Shown here in pieces: positions 9,706 to 18,511 of a stretch of 64,000 nucleotides of DNA. Under the pieces are notes generated by a model. That model saw only the letters and a list, made by a program, of their open reading frames with translations. It was not told the origin of the DNA and ran no database searches. The stretch comes from Niastella sp966212235. Lineage in GTDB: Bacteria; Bacteroidota; Bacteroidia; Chitinophagales; Chitinophagaceae. Numbering within the stretch: position 1 is the first letter of the stretch; every line of letters begins with the position of its first letter. The position numbers and the translations under genes were made by a program. The stretch lies in assembly GCA_966212235.1 (NCBI GenBank), contig CBIHPP010000011.1, forward strand, positions 1-64,000, read 5' to 3'.

Positions 9706-9918
9706 AATGTGTAAAATGTTAATACCCTTAGGCACTAAATAGTGTCAATGGCGGGTGTTTTGTAATGAAAATAAATGAAGTACACCGCGCACGCGCGGTA
9801 CTGCGTATGCAGCCTGGTTTTAAGTGTTGAGAACGTATGTGCTGTGCATCAGCCAACAACAGAGAGGGTGCAAGATAAGCGGGAAATGGAGATTGAGCAA
9901 ATTGGAGAAATGAAAAGA

Positions 9919-9978
9919 ATCTGTCAGGTGCGCTTCGGCCTATTGATTTGGCAACAAGGTATGGCGTACCTGACAGAT
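9919..9978. repeat. Inverted repeat containing atctgtcaggt
   Basis: Arms of 15 bases (9919-9933 and 9964-9978) pair at 14 of 15 positions around a 30-base loop. It lies 13 bases beyond the stop of the minus-strand CocE-type gene, so it may act in 3'-end formation. The core acctgacag recurs at 14001-14013. Confidence 0.55.
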
Positions 9979-9990
9979 CGGTCTTTTAAC

Positions 9991-11889
9991 TTATTTCAAT
10001 ACGGGCAGTGTAATCTTACTACTATTAACGCCATCATGATAGATGCGAATGGCCGCTTTCTGAAAATCGCTATCACTGCATTCGTAAATATTTACAAACT
10101 TTTGTGGGTTGCGGTCTGCCAGCGGAAACCAGCTGCTTTGTATTTGTATCATCAACCGGTGGCCTTTTTTAAACGTATGAGCTACGTCAGGTAATTCGAA
10201 TGTAACGGGCTCAATTTTATTCGGTTTAAATGATTCAGGCAATGAAAAACTCTTGCGATAACGGCCGCGCATGATCTCGCCCCGTACCAGCATCTGGTAA
10301 CCGCCCATGGGTGGCGCTCCGCCGGCATCGCGGCTTTGGTTGCTGGTGGAACCATCGTATTTAAAATCATCGGGGAACACATCGATCACCTTTACAACAA
10401 AATCTGCATCAGTGGTTGAAATGCTGGTCAGCAGATTGGCTACCACAGTGCCTGCCAGTGTAAGGTCATTGTTCAACACCCCTGTCTGGAAGGTTAAAAC
10501 ATCTGTGCGCCGGCTGGCAAATCGCTGGTCGTCGGTCATGTAGTCGCGGGTACGGGTAAAGTGAACATCCTCCGTATACGGTACGGGATGCGCCGGATCG
10601 CTGATGTATTCGCTGAAACTGCTTTTTGCCGCTGGCTTTTCCCAGCCCAGTTTTCCGTCGGGCTGCAGGTAAATGGGTTCATCTTTTTTATCAGCAGGGG
10701 GCCAGGTTTCAAATTGTTTCCATTCATTGGCGCCGCTGAAAAATATAGTAGCTTCTGCCAGTTTAGATATATCGCCTTTGCCTTTGAGGTAATAATTAAA
10801 ATAAGGAATTTCAATATTGTTCTGGTACCAGATGCTGGTATTACTGCCAAAACGCACATTGCCCATATGGGTACCATCTGCCGATGCCCATTGGCCATGG
10901 TACCAGGGACCCATCACCAGGCGGTTGGTATTTTTTGCTTTTTGTTCAATAGATCCATACGTTCTCCAGGCGCCAAAACAATCCTCGGCATCAAACAGCC
11001 CGCCTACTACCATAGTGGCTGTGCCTGCTGGTACATTGTTTACAAAATTTCTTATGTTGCGGGCCTTCCACCAATCATCGTAGTTCGGGTGATTATACAT
11101 GTCTTTCCAGAATTGCAGGCTATCATGTGTAAGGGCCATAAAGTTTTTTAATGAACCTGTGCGCAAATAGTAGTCATAATTATCCTGGGCTGTCATCTTA
11201 ACCATGGGTCTGTACCTGTCTCTGCTTGGTACAGGACGCGGAGTACCGAAACCAGTGGCATAAAAAGCAAACCCATCCATCAAAAAGAAAGCGCCGTTGT
11301 GATGAAAGTCGTCGCCAATAAACCAATCGGTAACCGGAGCCTGCGGACTCACCGCTTTCAATGCCGGGTGACCACTGAGCGCTGCCATAGTAGAATAGAA
11401 ACCGGGATAGGAAATACCCATCACACCTACATTTCCATTATTGTTCTGCATATTTTTTATAAGCCAGTCAATGGTGTCATAGGTGTCGCTGGCCTCATCA
11501 ATATCCTGGTCGGTTTTTTTATTTGGATTAAAAGGACGCACATCAACAAAGGTGCCTTCGCTCATGCAGCGACCCCGCACATCCTGGAAAACCACAATGT
11601 AATTTTCCCGTGCATAGTAACGGAAATAGCGCTGCCAAAAAGATGAATTATAATTAGTTTCTCCATAGGGGAAACATGAGTAGGGCGTTCTTAACAGTAA
11701 AACAGGATGCTTTTCACTGGCATCTTTGGGTATGTAGGCAGCCGTGAACAATTTCACGCCATCACGCATAGTTATGTAAACTTCTTTCTTAATATAGTTG
11801 TCGCGGAACCAGGCAGAATCCTGCTCGTTTTGTGCGTTTGCAAAAACTATAAAGTGTATAGCAATAAGGAAAACAAATAATTTTCTCAT
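9991..11889 (-). CDS. CocE/NonD-family serine hydrolase (peptidase S15-like)
   Basis: 632-residue exported alpha/beta hydrolase of the X-Pro dipeptidyl-peptidase / alpha-amino-acid ester hydrolase / cocaine esterase family. The signal peptide runs to about residue 20 (FANAQ). Visible landmarks are DGVKLFTAAYIP, the oxyanion-region RTPYS, DVRGRCMSEG, the nucleophile Ser160 in GISYPGF, Asp in GLFDAEDCFGAW, and His in GPWYHGQW. The C-terminal jelly-roll domain typical of the family is present (SRRTDVLTFQTG, RGEIMRGRYR). Likely substrates are peptides with a penultimate Pro or amino-acid esters; the exact specificity is not readable. It is transcribed alone, divergently from the glycosylasparaginase gene. 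Confidence 0.9.
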   Translation of the reverse strand: MRKLFVFLIAIHFIVFANAQNEQDSAWFRDNYIKKEVYITMRDGVKLFTAAYIPKDASEKHPVLLLRTPYSCFPYGETNYNSSFWQRYFRYYARENYIVVFQDVRGRCMSEGTFVDVRPFNPNKKTDQDIDEASDTYDTIDWLIKNMQNNNGNVGVMGISYPGFYSTMAALSGHPALKAVSPQAPVTDWFIGDDFHHNGAFFLMDGFAFYATGFGTPRPVPSRDRYRPMVKMTAQDNYDYYLRTGSLKNFMALTHDSLQFWKDMYNHPNYDDWWKARNIRNFVNNVPAGTATMVVGGLFDAEDCFGAWRTYGSIEQKAKNTNRLVMGPWYHGQWASADGTHMGNVRFGSNTSIWYQNNIEIPYFNYYLKGKGDISKLAEATIFFSGANEWKQFETWPPADKKDEPIYLQPDGKLGWEKPAAKSSFSEYISDPAHPVPYTEDVHFTRTRDYMTDDQRFASRRTDVLTFQTGVLNNDLTLAGTVVANLLTSISTTDADFVVKVIDVFPDDFKYDGSTSNQSRDAGGAPPMGGYQMLVRGEIMRGRYRKSFSLPESFKPNKIEPVTFELPDVAHTFKKGHRLMIQIQSSWFPLADRNPQKFVNIYECSDSDFQKAAIRIYHDGVNSSKITLPVLK

Positions 11890-12034
11890 GATAAGCCCTT
11901 AATTTAGATTTTTAAAAATAATGAATTAGCCGCATCGAAAGACAGTAAAGCCGGATGAAAGGAGGATCATGTGCAGCAACCGGTTTGAAACTGTTCGCCA
12001 TGGCGGCTCCTGGAGTCACATTAAATTTGTAATC

Positions 12035-13063
12035 ATGTCAACGCGCAGGAAGTTTTTACAATCATCGTTTCTGGGATCTTTAGGTCTGTTCACCGGAAAA
12101 AAGATCATGGCCCAATCAGACACAGTTTATCCAACTATAAAAAATGAGCCCATCGTAATCTCTACCTGGGATTTTGGAAAGGCAGCCAATGCCGAAGCCT
12201 GGACTGTTTTAGGAAAGGGCGGACGGGCGCTGGATGCGGTAGAAGCAGGGGTGAAAATACCGGAAGCCGATCCCAACAACCAGTCGGTAGGGTATGGTGG
12301 TTTGCCCGATCGCGATGGTCGCGTTACCCTCGATGCCTGTATCATGGATGAACATTACAATTGCGGTTCTGTAATGTGCCTGGAAAATATCATGCATCCT
12401 ATTTCGGTTGCGCGCCTGGTTATGGAAAAAACACCGCATGTGATCCTGGTGGGGGATGGGGCTTTGCAATTCGCATTGGCCAATGGTTTTCAGAAAGAGA
12501 ACCTGCTAACGCCCGAAAGTGAAAAAGCCTGGAAGGAATGGATAAAGACATCGAAGTACGAGCCCATTATGAATATTGAAAACAAATTGCATAAACCTGC
12601 AAGTGGTGGAGATATGCCTGGTGGCGCCAATAATCACGATACCATTGGTATGATCGCCATGGATGGCAATGGCAATTGCAGCGGCGCCTGCACCACCAGC
12701 GGTATGGCTTTTAAAATGCACGGCCGGGTAGGGGATTCGCCTGTCATTGGTGCGGGGTTATATGTTGATAATGAAATTGGCGCTGCTACTTCAACCGGTG
12801 TGGGCGAAGAAGTGATCCGTATTGTAGGTTCGCACCTGGTGGTGGAATTGATGCGCCAGGGTTTAGCCCCTGAAGCGGCCTGTAAAAAAGCAGTAGAGCG
12901 CATCATTAGCCGAAATCCGGCCAAAGCCAAAACCCTGCAGGTGGGCTTTATTGCCCTGAATAAAAAAGGTCAGTACGGCGGATATGCGTTGCAGAAAGGG
13001 TTTACGTATGCGGTGAAGACAGGGAAGGAAGAAAAGTTGGTGGCGGCGAAGAGTGTTTATTAG
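12035..13063 (+). CDS. Tat-exported N4-(beta-N-acetylglucosaminyl)-L-asparaginase
   Basis: N-terminal nucleophile hydrolase that splits GlcNAc-Asn, the last linkage of N-glycoprotein breakdown. The start is set at the ATG giving MSTRRKFLQ, because this begins a twin-arginine signal peptide; the frame is open 22 codons further upstream without coding character. The precursor should self-cleave between Asp202 and Thr203 in NNHDTIGM, with Thr203 as the new N-terminal nucleophile. The following GACTTSGMAFKMHGRVGDSP and GAATSTGVGEE segments match the substrate-binding loops. The 342-residue length is normal. Near GH20 and nagB, it suggests the cell uses N-glycans as well as chitin; this is inference. 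Confidence 0.93.
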   Translation: MSTRRKFLQSSFLGSLGLFTGKKIMAQSDTVYPTIKNEPIVISTWDFGKAANAEAWTVLGKGGRALDAVEAGVKIPEADPNNQSVGYGGLPDRDGRVTLDACIMDEHYNCGSVMCLENIMHPISVARLVMEKTPHVILVGDGALQFALANGFQKENLLTPESEKAWKEWIKTSKYEPIMNIENKLHKPASGGDMPGGANNHDTIGMIAMDGNGNCSGACTTSGMAFKMHGRVGDSPVIGAGLYVDNEIGAATSTGVGEEVIRIVGSHLVVELMRQGLAPEAACKKAVERIISRNPAKAKTLQVGFIALNKKGQYGGYALQKGFTYAVKTGKEEKLVAAKSVY

Positions 13064-13065
13064 GT

Positions 13066-13228
13066 TATAGGTTAAAGTTTGTGGTTTATGGTTTGTAGTT
13101 TGTAGTTCTTTAGTTCGTGCAGTCATTATAGACTGCAGATTCAAAAATATTAAAGGATTAAAATACAATAGGCCAGATAAAAGTGCGGTAGCAACCACAA
13201 ACCATAAACTACAAACCACAAACAGTTT
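13066..13228. repeat. Word-repeat inverted tract (tttatggttt / aaaccataaac family)
   Basis: The left arm (13066-13114) is built of gtttgtggtttatggtttg-type words. The right arm (13192-13228) contains accacaaaccataaactac, its reverse complement, and ends directly before the CutC start. The loop between is ordinary sequence. It is the same word family as 4872-5003 and 27528-27568. Confidence 0.65.
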
Positions 13229-13231
13229 AAT

Positions 13232-13972
13232 ATGTTATTAGAAGTATGTGCATTTAATATACAATCAGCAATCATTGCACAACAAGTGGGTGCTGCACGG
13301 GTAGAGTTATGTGAAAATCCGGCAGATGGCGGTACCACGCCTTCTTATGGCGCCATCAAACAAACCCGTGAAAAAATTGGTATTGCGTTATACCCGATCA
13401 TAAGGCCGCGTGGCGGTAACTTCCTGTATGATGAAGAAGAGTTCGCCATCATAAAACAGGATATCCTGCTTTGCAAACAATTGGGTTGCGATGGCATTTC
13501 AACCGGCGTACATAAACCCAATGGTGAAATAGATACCGAACGGTTAAAGCGTATGGTAGAATGGGCGTATCCCATGGGTGTTACCTGTCACCGTGTATTT
13601 GATGCCACGCCCGATCCCCTGCAAGCCCTGGAAGACATTATAGCCAGCGGGTGTGAACGTATTTTAACGAGTGGACAAAGAACGGCTGCTCCTGAAGGTA
13701 TTGATATACTGGCGAAGTTGGTGCAACAGGCCAATGGCCGTATTACTATTATGCCAGGGGCTGGTGTACGGTCTGGCAATATTGAAACATTGATCAACGG
13801 TACCGGTGCAACTGAATTTCATACTTCGGCCAGAATAGCAGCGCCTGACCCGGTTACCTTCCGCAATCCGGCAATAGCCGATGCCGGTAATTGGTATCTC
13901 GCCAATGAAGAAGAATTGAAAAAGATAATGGAGGTGCTTAAAAAAGCGAAAGACCTTTCAGGTTCGCTTTAA
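13232..13972 (+). CDS. cutC: CutC-family protein
   Basis: 246-residue TIM-barrel protein of the CutC family, historically linked to copper homeostasis although the biochemical role is unsettled. Family blocks are visible throughout: EVCAFNIQSA, GAARVELCENPADGGTTPS near residues 20-40, YPIIRPRGGNFLYDEEE, GCDGISTGVH, VTCHRVFDATPDP, ERILTSGQ and IMPGAGVRSGNI. Full length, with no signal peptide, so cytoplasmic. It follows the glycosylasparaginase gene on the same strand, but the 168-base gap contains a large inverted repeat, so it is probably a separate transcript. Confidence 0.93.
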   Translation: MLLEVCAFNIQSAIIAQQVGAARVELCENPADGGTTPSYGAIKQTREKIGIALYPIIRPRGGNFLYDEEEFAIIKQDILLCKQLGCDGISTGVHKPNGEIDTERLKRMVEWAYPMGVTCHRVFDATPDPLQALEDIIASGCERILTSGQRTAAPEGIDILAKLVQQANGRITIMPGAGVRSGNIETLINGTGATEFHTSARIAAPDPVTFRNPAIADAGNWYLANEEELKKIMEVLKKAKDLSGSL

Positions 13973-14000
13973 CAGCTTGTGTTATCAGCCTGCCGCTGCG

Positions 14001-14056
14001 GACCTGACAGGTCGGACCATGATGTGCCAGACACTAAGGTGTACCTGGCAGGTCTT
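14001..14056. repeat. acctgacaggt palindrome and tgccag/ctggca hairpin
   Basis: gacctgacaggtc at 14001-14013 is an imperfect palindrome. It is followed by tgccag and ctggca arms around an acactaaggtgtac loop. It lies between convergent genes (CutC and a minus-strand lipoprotein). Its core is shared with the hairpin at 9919-9978. Confidence 0.45.
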
Positions 14057-14072
14057 CCGGGTTGCTCATTGC

Positions 14073-14744
14073 CTACTTTATATTCCCCAACTTCACTAAC
14101 AACCCTACATGACCGAACCAGGGAAATACCCGTACCCCGTGGTTCCATTCTCCTGTATTTTTTATGGCCAGTCCTGTCAGGAAATCGAAGCGCACATGCT
14201 TACCACCCACATTAAAACCCAAATAAGGTTCATAATAATACAGAATATCATTTAATGGTTTGTCTTCTCTGGTACCCGTGTAGTCAAGATAATTGATACG
14301 TAACCCAGAGAACCCATCAAAACGGGCGCGTCCCAATGGATTATTGATCCACGATTGTTGTATTTGTAAAAATACCCGGTTGAAATGCCCGTTTAAGTCT
14401 TTGCGGATCTTTTTATTACTGCCATTACCCAGGCCAAGCCAAAAGCTGGTCGTTGCATTGTGTTTGACATTGGTTTGCCCCCCTATAGAGAATTCAGATT
14501 CTTTGCTGCCATAGCCACTATCCGCAGGCATGCTGGCTGCCCAGGCGTTCAGGCTAATGTTGCGCGTTACAGCGATACCTCCTTTACCAGCGATACCAGG
14601 TGAGCCGAACACAAGACCAAGCTGCCCTTCACCGGCATGGCTATAGGCCGTTGTGTTCATGGTGGCCGGAACATAACTATAACTGGGTGGTTTACAGGAA
14701 AAAAGGAAATAACAGGCGCCAGTCAGCAAGGCAATTTTTTTCAT
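14073..14744 (-). CDS. Hypothetical lipoprotein, possibly beta-rich outer-membrane associated
   Basis: 223 residues starting at the ATG that gives MKKIALLTGACYFLFSCKPP, a signal peptide with lipobox Cys at about residue 17. The in-frame codons upstream overlap a dispersed repeat and are unlikely to be translated. The mature part is rich in Gly, Asn and aromatic residues with alternating patterns (GQLGLVFGSPGIAGKGGIAV, YYYEPYLGFNVGGKHVRFDF), which suggests beta-strands. This resembles small outer-membrane barrel or porin-like proteins of Bacteroidota. I do not recognise a named family and no function can be assigned. Confidence 0.75.
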   Translation of the reverse strand: MKKIALLTGACYFLFSCKPPSYSYVPATMNTTAYSHAGEGQLGLVFGSPGIAGKGGIAVTRNISLNAWAASMPADSGYGSKESEFSIGGQTNVKHNATTSFWLGLGNGSNKKIRKDLNGHFNRVFLQIQQSWINNPLGRARFDGFSGLRINYLDYTGTREDKPLNDILYYYEPYLGFNVGGKHVRFDFLTGLAIKNTGEWNHGVRVFPWFGHVGLLVKLGNIK

Positions 14745-14807
14745 ATGCAGTGGTTTGCCTGCGAAAGATAAATACATTATAAAAAATGAACAACTATGTT
14801 GAAAAGT

Positions 14808-14890
14808 CCTTCGACTCCGCTCAGGACTCGGCACTCAGGGCCCTGAGTGAAGTCGAAGGGTCGTATCACTATGCGTTGAGCGAAGTCGAA
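14808..14890. repeat. Dispersed ccttcgact...gaagtcgaagg hairpin repeat
   Basis: The left arm at 14808-14825 pairs with 14842-14859 at 16 of 18 positions. A third copy of the element (gagcgaagtcgaa) follows at 14877-14889. A related sequence with agttct/agaact arms occurs at 33717-33740. Such elements are common intergenic repeats in Bacteroidota; here the element lies between two minus-strand genes. Confidence 0.6.
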
Positions 14891-14930
14891 ACGCGGTTTA
14901 ACTAAACGACATTGATTGATAAGTTACAAT

Positions 14931-16754
14931 TTACTTAATCTTCGTTCCCAGCCAACGGTTACGAAACTCCGTCATCTCATTGGTTACTTTCAAACCATTT
15001 TGCTCGAAAGTAGTCAGCGTAAAAGCTGGATTTTCTGACAGTGTAATGGATGCTGATCTTGCTTCATTACGATGTTTGAATTGTATAGTGAGCACATCGC
15101 CGGGTTTGTGGCTGCCGATTATTTCGTTGATGTCTGCCGCCCGGGCTACCAGCTTTCCATCCAGTTGGGTGATCACATCTTCCACATCGAGACCGGCATT
15201 GTAAAAGGGCGTGCCTATGATCGTATTGGCGTTGATCCTGGTTGTGCCTTCTGCATATTGCACCGGGCCTATCCAGGCTTTTCCTGGGTATTGCTTTTTC
15301 AATGTCAATCCCGCTTTCTCCAGCAGCGGTGCATAGTTAAACGATTCATGACCGTTGATATACCGGGTAAAAAAATCAGCGGCAAATGCCTTGTCATTGG
15401 TGAGGGCTGCCAGCACTTCTTCCAATCCCGGAATGGTATAGGCGATCTCTGTTTTACCAAAGCGTTTCCATAAGGCGGACATATAATCATCCAGTGTAAG
15501 CTGGAATTTGGTACGCAGTTGCAGGTCCAACGCCAGGGCAATAGCGCCGCCATAGGGATAATAAGAGCTGAACATATTGGGGTAATTGGTACGGTCGACC
15601 GATGTGCCGGCATCTACAAAAACAGCATGACGGCTCATTTCTGCCGGTGAATACCGTTTGGCGCCCGCGGAATTTTCTTTGGTATTTATGAGGCCGGCCA
15701 TGGAGACCAGTACGCCTTCTAAAGGTTTTAAACCGGCGCGGCATAATATCAGCTCGCCATAATATTGTGTAAATCCTTCTGCACACCACAGTTCATTGCT
15801 CATATTGCTTTTCTCGAAATTGAATGGCTCCAAAGTTTTTGGACGGATGCGTTCTACATTCCAGCAATGAAAGAACTCATGTGAAAAAACACCGAGTAGA
15901 TGATTGCTGCCATTAAATTCATAGGGAATACTGATCATGGTGGAGTTGCGGTGCTCCATGCCATCGCCTTCCACATATTGATTAATGCTGGCAATAAAGG
16001 TATACGTGCCATAATCATAAGCGGGCACCTCGCCGAATACGATCTGCGCTTCTTCGGTTATGCGTTTTACTTTGGCGGCAAAGGCAGTTACCAGGGTATC
16101 GCTGGCCTCCGCTTCCAGCGCCAGCCGGAATGCATAATTGTTGCCATTCGCATTTTTGATGTTCCATTCTTTCCAGATGAGCTTACCTATTTTGGTAGGG
16201 CAGTCCATGAAATATTGCAAACCCGGCGCGGTAAACTCCAGGGCATTACCGGCAGGTTTTAGTTGCGTGGCGATGGTCCATTTTTTGTCGGCAGGAATGT
16301 TGAACGTAATTGTAATAGGCGCTTTGTCAAATCCTTTGATCCACATAAACGTGGCGGGCATATTCAACTGAATGCTGCTTTGATCAACACCGGAATAGGT
16401 GCCGTCAGCATAGTCTGCATATAACGTATAATCAACCCGTACAAAACCATTTTGTTTGGGTACTTCATATACATCACCATCAACCCGGATGATCGGTACG
16501 GGATTACCGCTTTGGTCGAACGCTTTTACCTCATATACGTTTTTTCCAAACTCATGGGTGGCATACCGGCCCGGTGAAGAACGGCTCATGCGGAAGGTTG
16601 CTTTGCCTGCAGGAATGCCCGATGCGGCCAGACTGATATTGGCTTCGTGATGAACAATATTGGGAAATGAAACTACGTAATTGATCTTTTGCGCATAGGT
16701 ATGCGAAATCCATAGTACGGCCAGGAGCAGGGAAAATCTTTTTGTCATAATCAT
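14931..16754 (-). CDS. M61-family glycyl aminopeptidase with PDZ domain
   Basis: 607-residue exported zinc peptidase. A signal peptide ends near residue 21 (SHTYAQ); translation could also begin at the ATG two codons later. An N-terminal beta domain (about 25-190) precedes the catalytic domain, which has GMEHRNST at about 265-272, the zinc motif HEFFH at 292-296 with ERIRP following, and the third ligand Glu in ELWCAEGFTQYY. The C-terminal PDZ domain (about 510-585) has GTPFYNAGLDVEDVI and a GDVLTIQF-type strand. The family includes Sphingomonas glycyl aminopeptidase. Located in the periplasm, probably involved in peptide scavenging or processing. Transcribed alone, divergent from guanine deaminase. 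Confidence 0.92.
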   Translation of the reverse strand: MIMTKRFSLLLAVLWISHTYAQKINYVVSFPNIVHHEANISLAASGIPAGKATFRMSRSSPGRYATHEFGKNVYEVKAFDQSGNPVPIIRVDGDVYEVPKQNGFVRVDYTLYADYADGTYSGVDQSSIQLNMPATFMWIKGFDKAPITITFNIPADKKWTIATQLKPAGNALEFTAPGLQYFMDCPTKIGKLIWKEWNIKNANGNNYAFRLALEAEASDTLVTAFAAKVKRITEEAQIVFGEVPAYDYGTYTFIASINQYVEGDGMEHRNSTMISIPYEFNGSNHLLGVFSHEFFHCWNVERIRPKTLEPFNFEKSNMSNELWCAEGFTQYYGELILCRAGLKPLEGVLVSMAGLINTKENSAGAKRYSPAEMSRHAVFVDAGTSVDRTNYPNMFSSYYPYGGAIALALDLQLRTKFQLTLDDYMSALWKRFGKTEIAYTIPGLEEVLAALTNDKAFAADFFTRYINGHESFNYAPLLEKAGLTLKKQYPGKAWIGPVQYAEGTTRINANTIIGTPFYNAGLDVEDVITQLDGKLVARAADINEIIGSHKPGDVLTIQFKHRNEARSASITLSENPAFTLTTFEQNGLKVTNEMTEFRNRWLGTKIK

Positions 16755-16859
16755 GTTTGTGTTACGAGGTCACAATATTAAGGATATTTATAAAAAAGGT
16801 GTGTTTTTCGCCGGTTAACGGAGGGCTCAACCTATATACGATTGCTCGTCTTTTTCAGT

Positions 16860-16867
16860 TAAATTTG
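16860..16867 (+). promoter_or_regulatory. Candidate -7 element for guanine deaminase gene
   Basis: taaatttg matches the Bacteroidota TAnnTTTG element exactly. A TTG lies 15 bases upstream, which is shorter than the usual spacing. A purine-rich aaaaggaaat sits between it and the ATG at 16883, giving a very short leader. The match is good but the spacing weakens it. Confidence 0.35.
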
Positions 16868-16882
16868 GTAAAAAGGAAATAT

Positions 16883-17359
16883 ATGACGGATCGCGAGCTT
16901 CAGTTTATGCAGGCGGCTATTGACCTGGCAAGGCATGGGATGAACCATGGGATAGGAGGGCCTTTTGGTTGTATTATTGTAAAAAATGATACGATCGTTG
17001 GACAGGGATGTAACAGTGTGGCCAGTGAGAACGATCCTACGGCGCACGCTGAAGTAGTAGCCATTCGCGATGCCTGTAAAAATTTACAAACCTTTCAATT
17101 AACAGATTGCGAAATATATACTTCTTGTGAGCCCTGCCCTATGTGCATGGGTGCCATTTACTGGGCCCGTCCGAAGAAAGTTTACTTTGGCGCTACCCGG
17201 CACGATGCCGCAGCTGCCGGTTTTGACGATTCGCTTATTTATAAGGAATTAATAGCTCCCCTGCATGACCGCATTATTGAAATGGTAAATGTTGGCCGGG
17301 AGAACGTAATAAAAGTATTTGAGGAGTGGAATGATAAACCGGATAAGATCGCGTACTAA
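16883..17359 (+). CDS. guaD: Guanine deaminase (cytidine-deaminase fold)
   Basis: 158-residue zinc enzyme that deaminates guanine to xanthine in purine salvage. The start is set at the ATG giving MTDRELQFMQ, preceded by the purine-rich aaaaggaaat; the longer in-frame extension has no coding character. The HAE motif is at 55-57 (zinc ligand His55, proton shuttle Glu57) and the PCPMC motif at 84-88 gives zinc ligands Cys85 and Cys88. The C-terminal ATRHDAAAAGFDD block followed by IYKE is diagnostic of GuaD rather than of tRNA adenosine deaminase. Cytoplasmic, monocistronic. Confidence 0.92.
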   Translation: MTDRELQFMQAAIDLARHGMNHGIGGPFGCIIVKNDTIVGQGCNSVASENDPTAHAEVVAIRDACKNLQTFQLTDCEIYTSCEPCPMCMGAIYWARPKKVYFGATRHDAAAAGFDDSLIYKELIAPLHDRIIEMVNVGRENVIKVFEEWNDKPDKIAY

Positions 17360-17400
17360 AGAAATTAAAAATGAAGAATGAGAAATGAAAAAGGAAAGCT

Positions 17401-17418
17401 CCCCGCCAGCTGGCGGGG
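17401..17418. repeat. Perfect 18-bp palindrome ccccgccagctggcgggg
   Basis: This fully self-complementary sequence lies between the convergent guanine deaminase and small membrane protein genes. Close relatives with the core ccgcca-tggcgg occur at 27915-27930 (inside the PL11 gene) and 35028-35043. It has no T-tract, so it is a dispersed palindrome rather than a classical terminator. Confidence 0.6.
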
Positions 17419-17427
17419 CGAGGGTAA

Positions 17428-17787
17428 CTAATGTTTCATTTTGCTAATGACCATATAGGCGAAAATAGCGATGAGCAGCACCAAAACAATGGCCGTATAG
17501 ATCCAGAAAGAGGTGTCGATCCGTCTTTTCTCGCGCCGGTCTTTTTTCCCTTTGATGTATTGGTGTAATTCTTTATTCAGCTGATCAACATAGCCATCCA
17601 GCTTTTTATTGCCGGCCATTTGTTGCAGCCCTTCCAGCGCTTCGTTCTCAAATTCATTGTCAACCATCCACATTTCCACTTCATGTTTTTCCTGCTCGCT
17701 TAGCTTGCCGGCCACATAATCCATCAACTTCTGGTTGTCAATGTCTTTATTGCTATTAGATAATATGTTTAGTAAATCGTTGTTCAT
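17428..17787 (-). CDS. Small single-pass membrane protein, candidate anti-sigma factor
   Basis: 119 residues. The N-terminal half is acidic and helical with a segment resembling anti-sigma domains (LMDYVAGKLSEQEKHEVE, then MWMVDNEFENEALEGL), but there is no HxxxCxxC zinc motif. A basic stretch (KGKKDRREKRR) precedes one transmembrane helix at about 93-114 (WIYTAIVLVLLIAIFAYMV), giving an N-in topology. It starts 42 bases after the ECF sigma gene on the same strand. Gene order and architecture suggest it holds the sigma factor at the membrane; this is inference. There is no FecR-type domain, so it is not the SusC-linked trans-envelope type. Confidence 0.75.
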   Translation of the reverse strand: MNNDLLNILSNSNKDIDNQKLMDYVAGKLSEQEKHEVEMWMVDNEFENEALEGLQQMAGNKKLDGYVDQLNKELHQYIKGKKDRREKRRIDTSFWIYTAIVLVLLIAIFAYMVISKMKH

Positions 17788-17829
17788 TGTACCTATAATC
17801 AGTGTACGATCATTAGACCCGGCGTTTTT

Positions 17830-18399
17830 TTATTGTTTTAGTTTTAGTTCCAAAAAGATATTCAAAATTCGGTTGCCGTTATGGATAAAACTTTTAACCT
17901 GCATTAACGAAAAGCCCGTGTGGTCGGCAATTTCATTGTACGACCGTTTTTCAAGATAAAACAAAGTTACGCACTGTTTTTGTTCTTTACTCAGTTCCTG
18001 CAGGCAATCATTCATCATTTCAAGCTGCTGGTCTTTTTCAAGGTGTAAGGCCAGGCCGGGATCTTCCTCTGGGGTTACGGCCATTTGTTCCTTGATCTCG
18101 AGCGGCGTACGGGCATGCCGGTCGCGCAGCTTCATCAGGCAATGGTTTTTGGCCACCATATACAGCCAGGATTTGAAGTATTCTACCTTGTATTTATGCA
18201 GTTCGGTAATGGCTTTTAAAAACACCTGCTGCACACAATCCTTCGCCTCTTCCTCATTTTTCAGGTATTTCATGCATACACCCAGTAATAGAAGGGTATA
18301 ACGTTGCAGTAATATCCCCAGCCAGTGGTTATCGCGACTGGTATAAAAGGAGTTGAGTAATTGCGTATCGCTGATATGTGAATTAGGGTCTTGTTTCAC
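17830..18399 (-). CDS. ECF-type RNA polymerase sigma factor
   Basis: 189 residues. Region 2 covers about 25-95 (GVCMKYLKNEEEAKDCVQQV, then SWLYMVAKNHCLM). Region 4 covers about 125-180 (CLQELSKEQKQCVTLFYLE and YNEIADHTGFSLMQVKSFIH). No region 1 or 3 is present. It is the first gene of a two-gene unit with the putative membrane anti-sigma protein. No target promoters can be identified from the window. The start ATG gives MKQDPNSHISD. Confidence 0.92.
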   Translation of the reverse strand: MKQDPNSHISDTQLLNSFYTSRDNHWLGILLQRYTLLLLGVCMKYLKNEEEAKDCVQQVFLKAITELHKYKVEYFKSWLYMVAKNHCLMKLRDRHARTPLEIKEQMAVTPEEDPGLALHLEKDQQLEMMNDCLQELSKEQKQCVTLFYLEKRSYNEIADHTGFSLMQVKSFIHNGNRILNIFLELKLKQ

Positions 18400-18511
18400 T
18401 ATGCGAAAATGCTGTTTTCTTATTACTAAGATGCATAACGTTCAATATTTCCATAAAAATTACTCCCTAAACGACGAAAAAGCTTCTTTATTGGGTGGCT
18501 TAAAGAAATCT

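Noticed and set aside
16757..16882. 42-codon N-terminal extension of guanine deaminase
   Set aside because: The extension has no family similarity, and a purine-rich site and TAnnTTTG box lie just before the chosen ATG.
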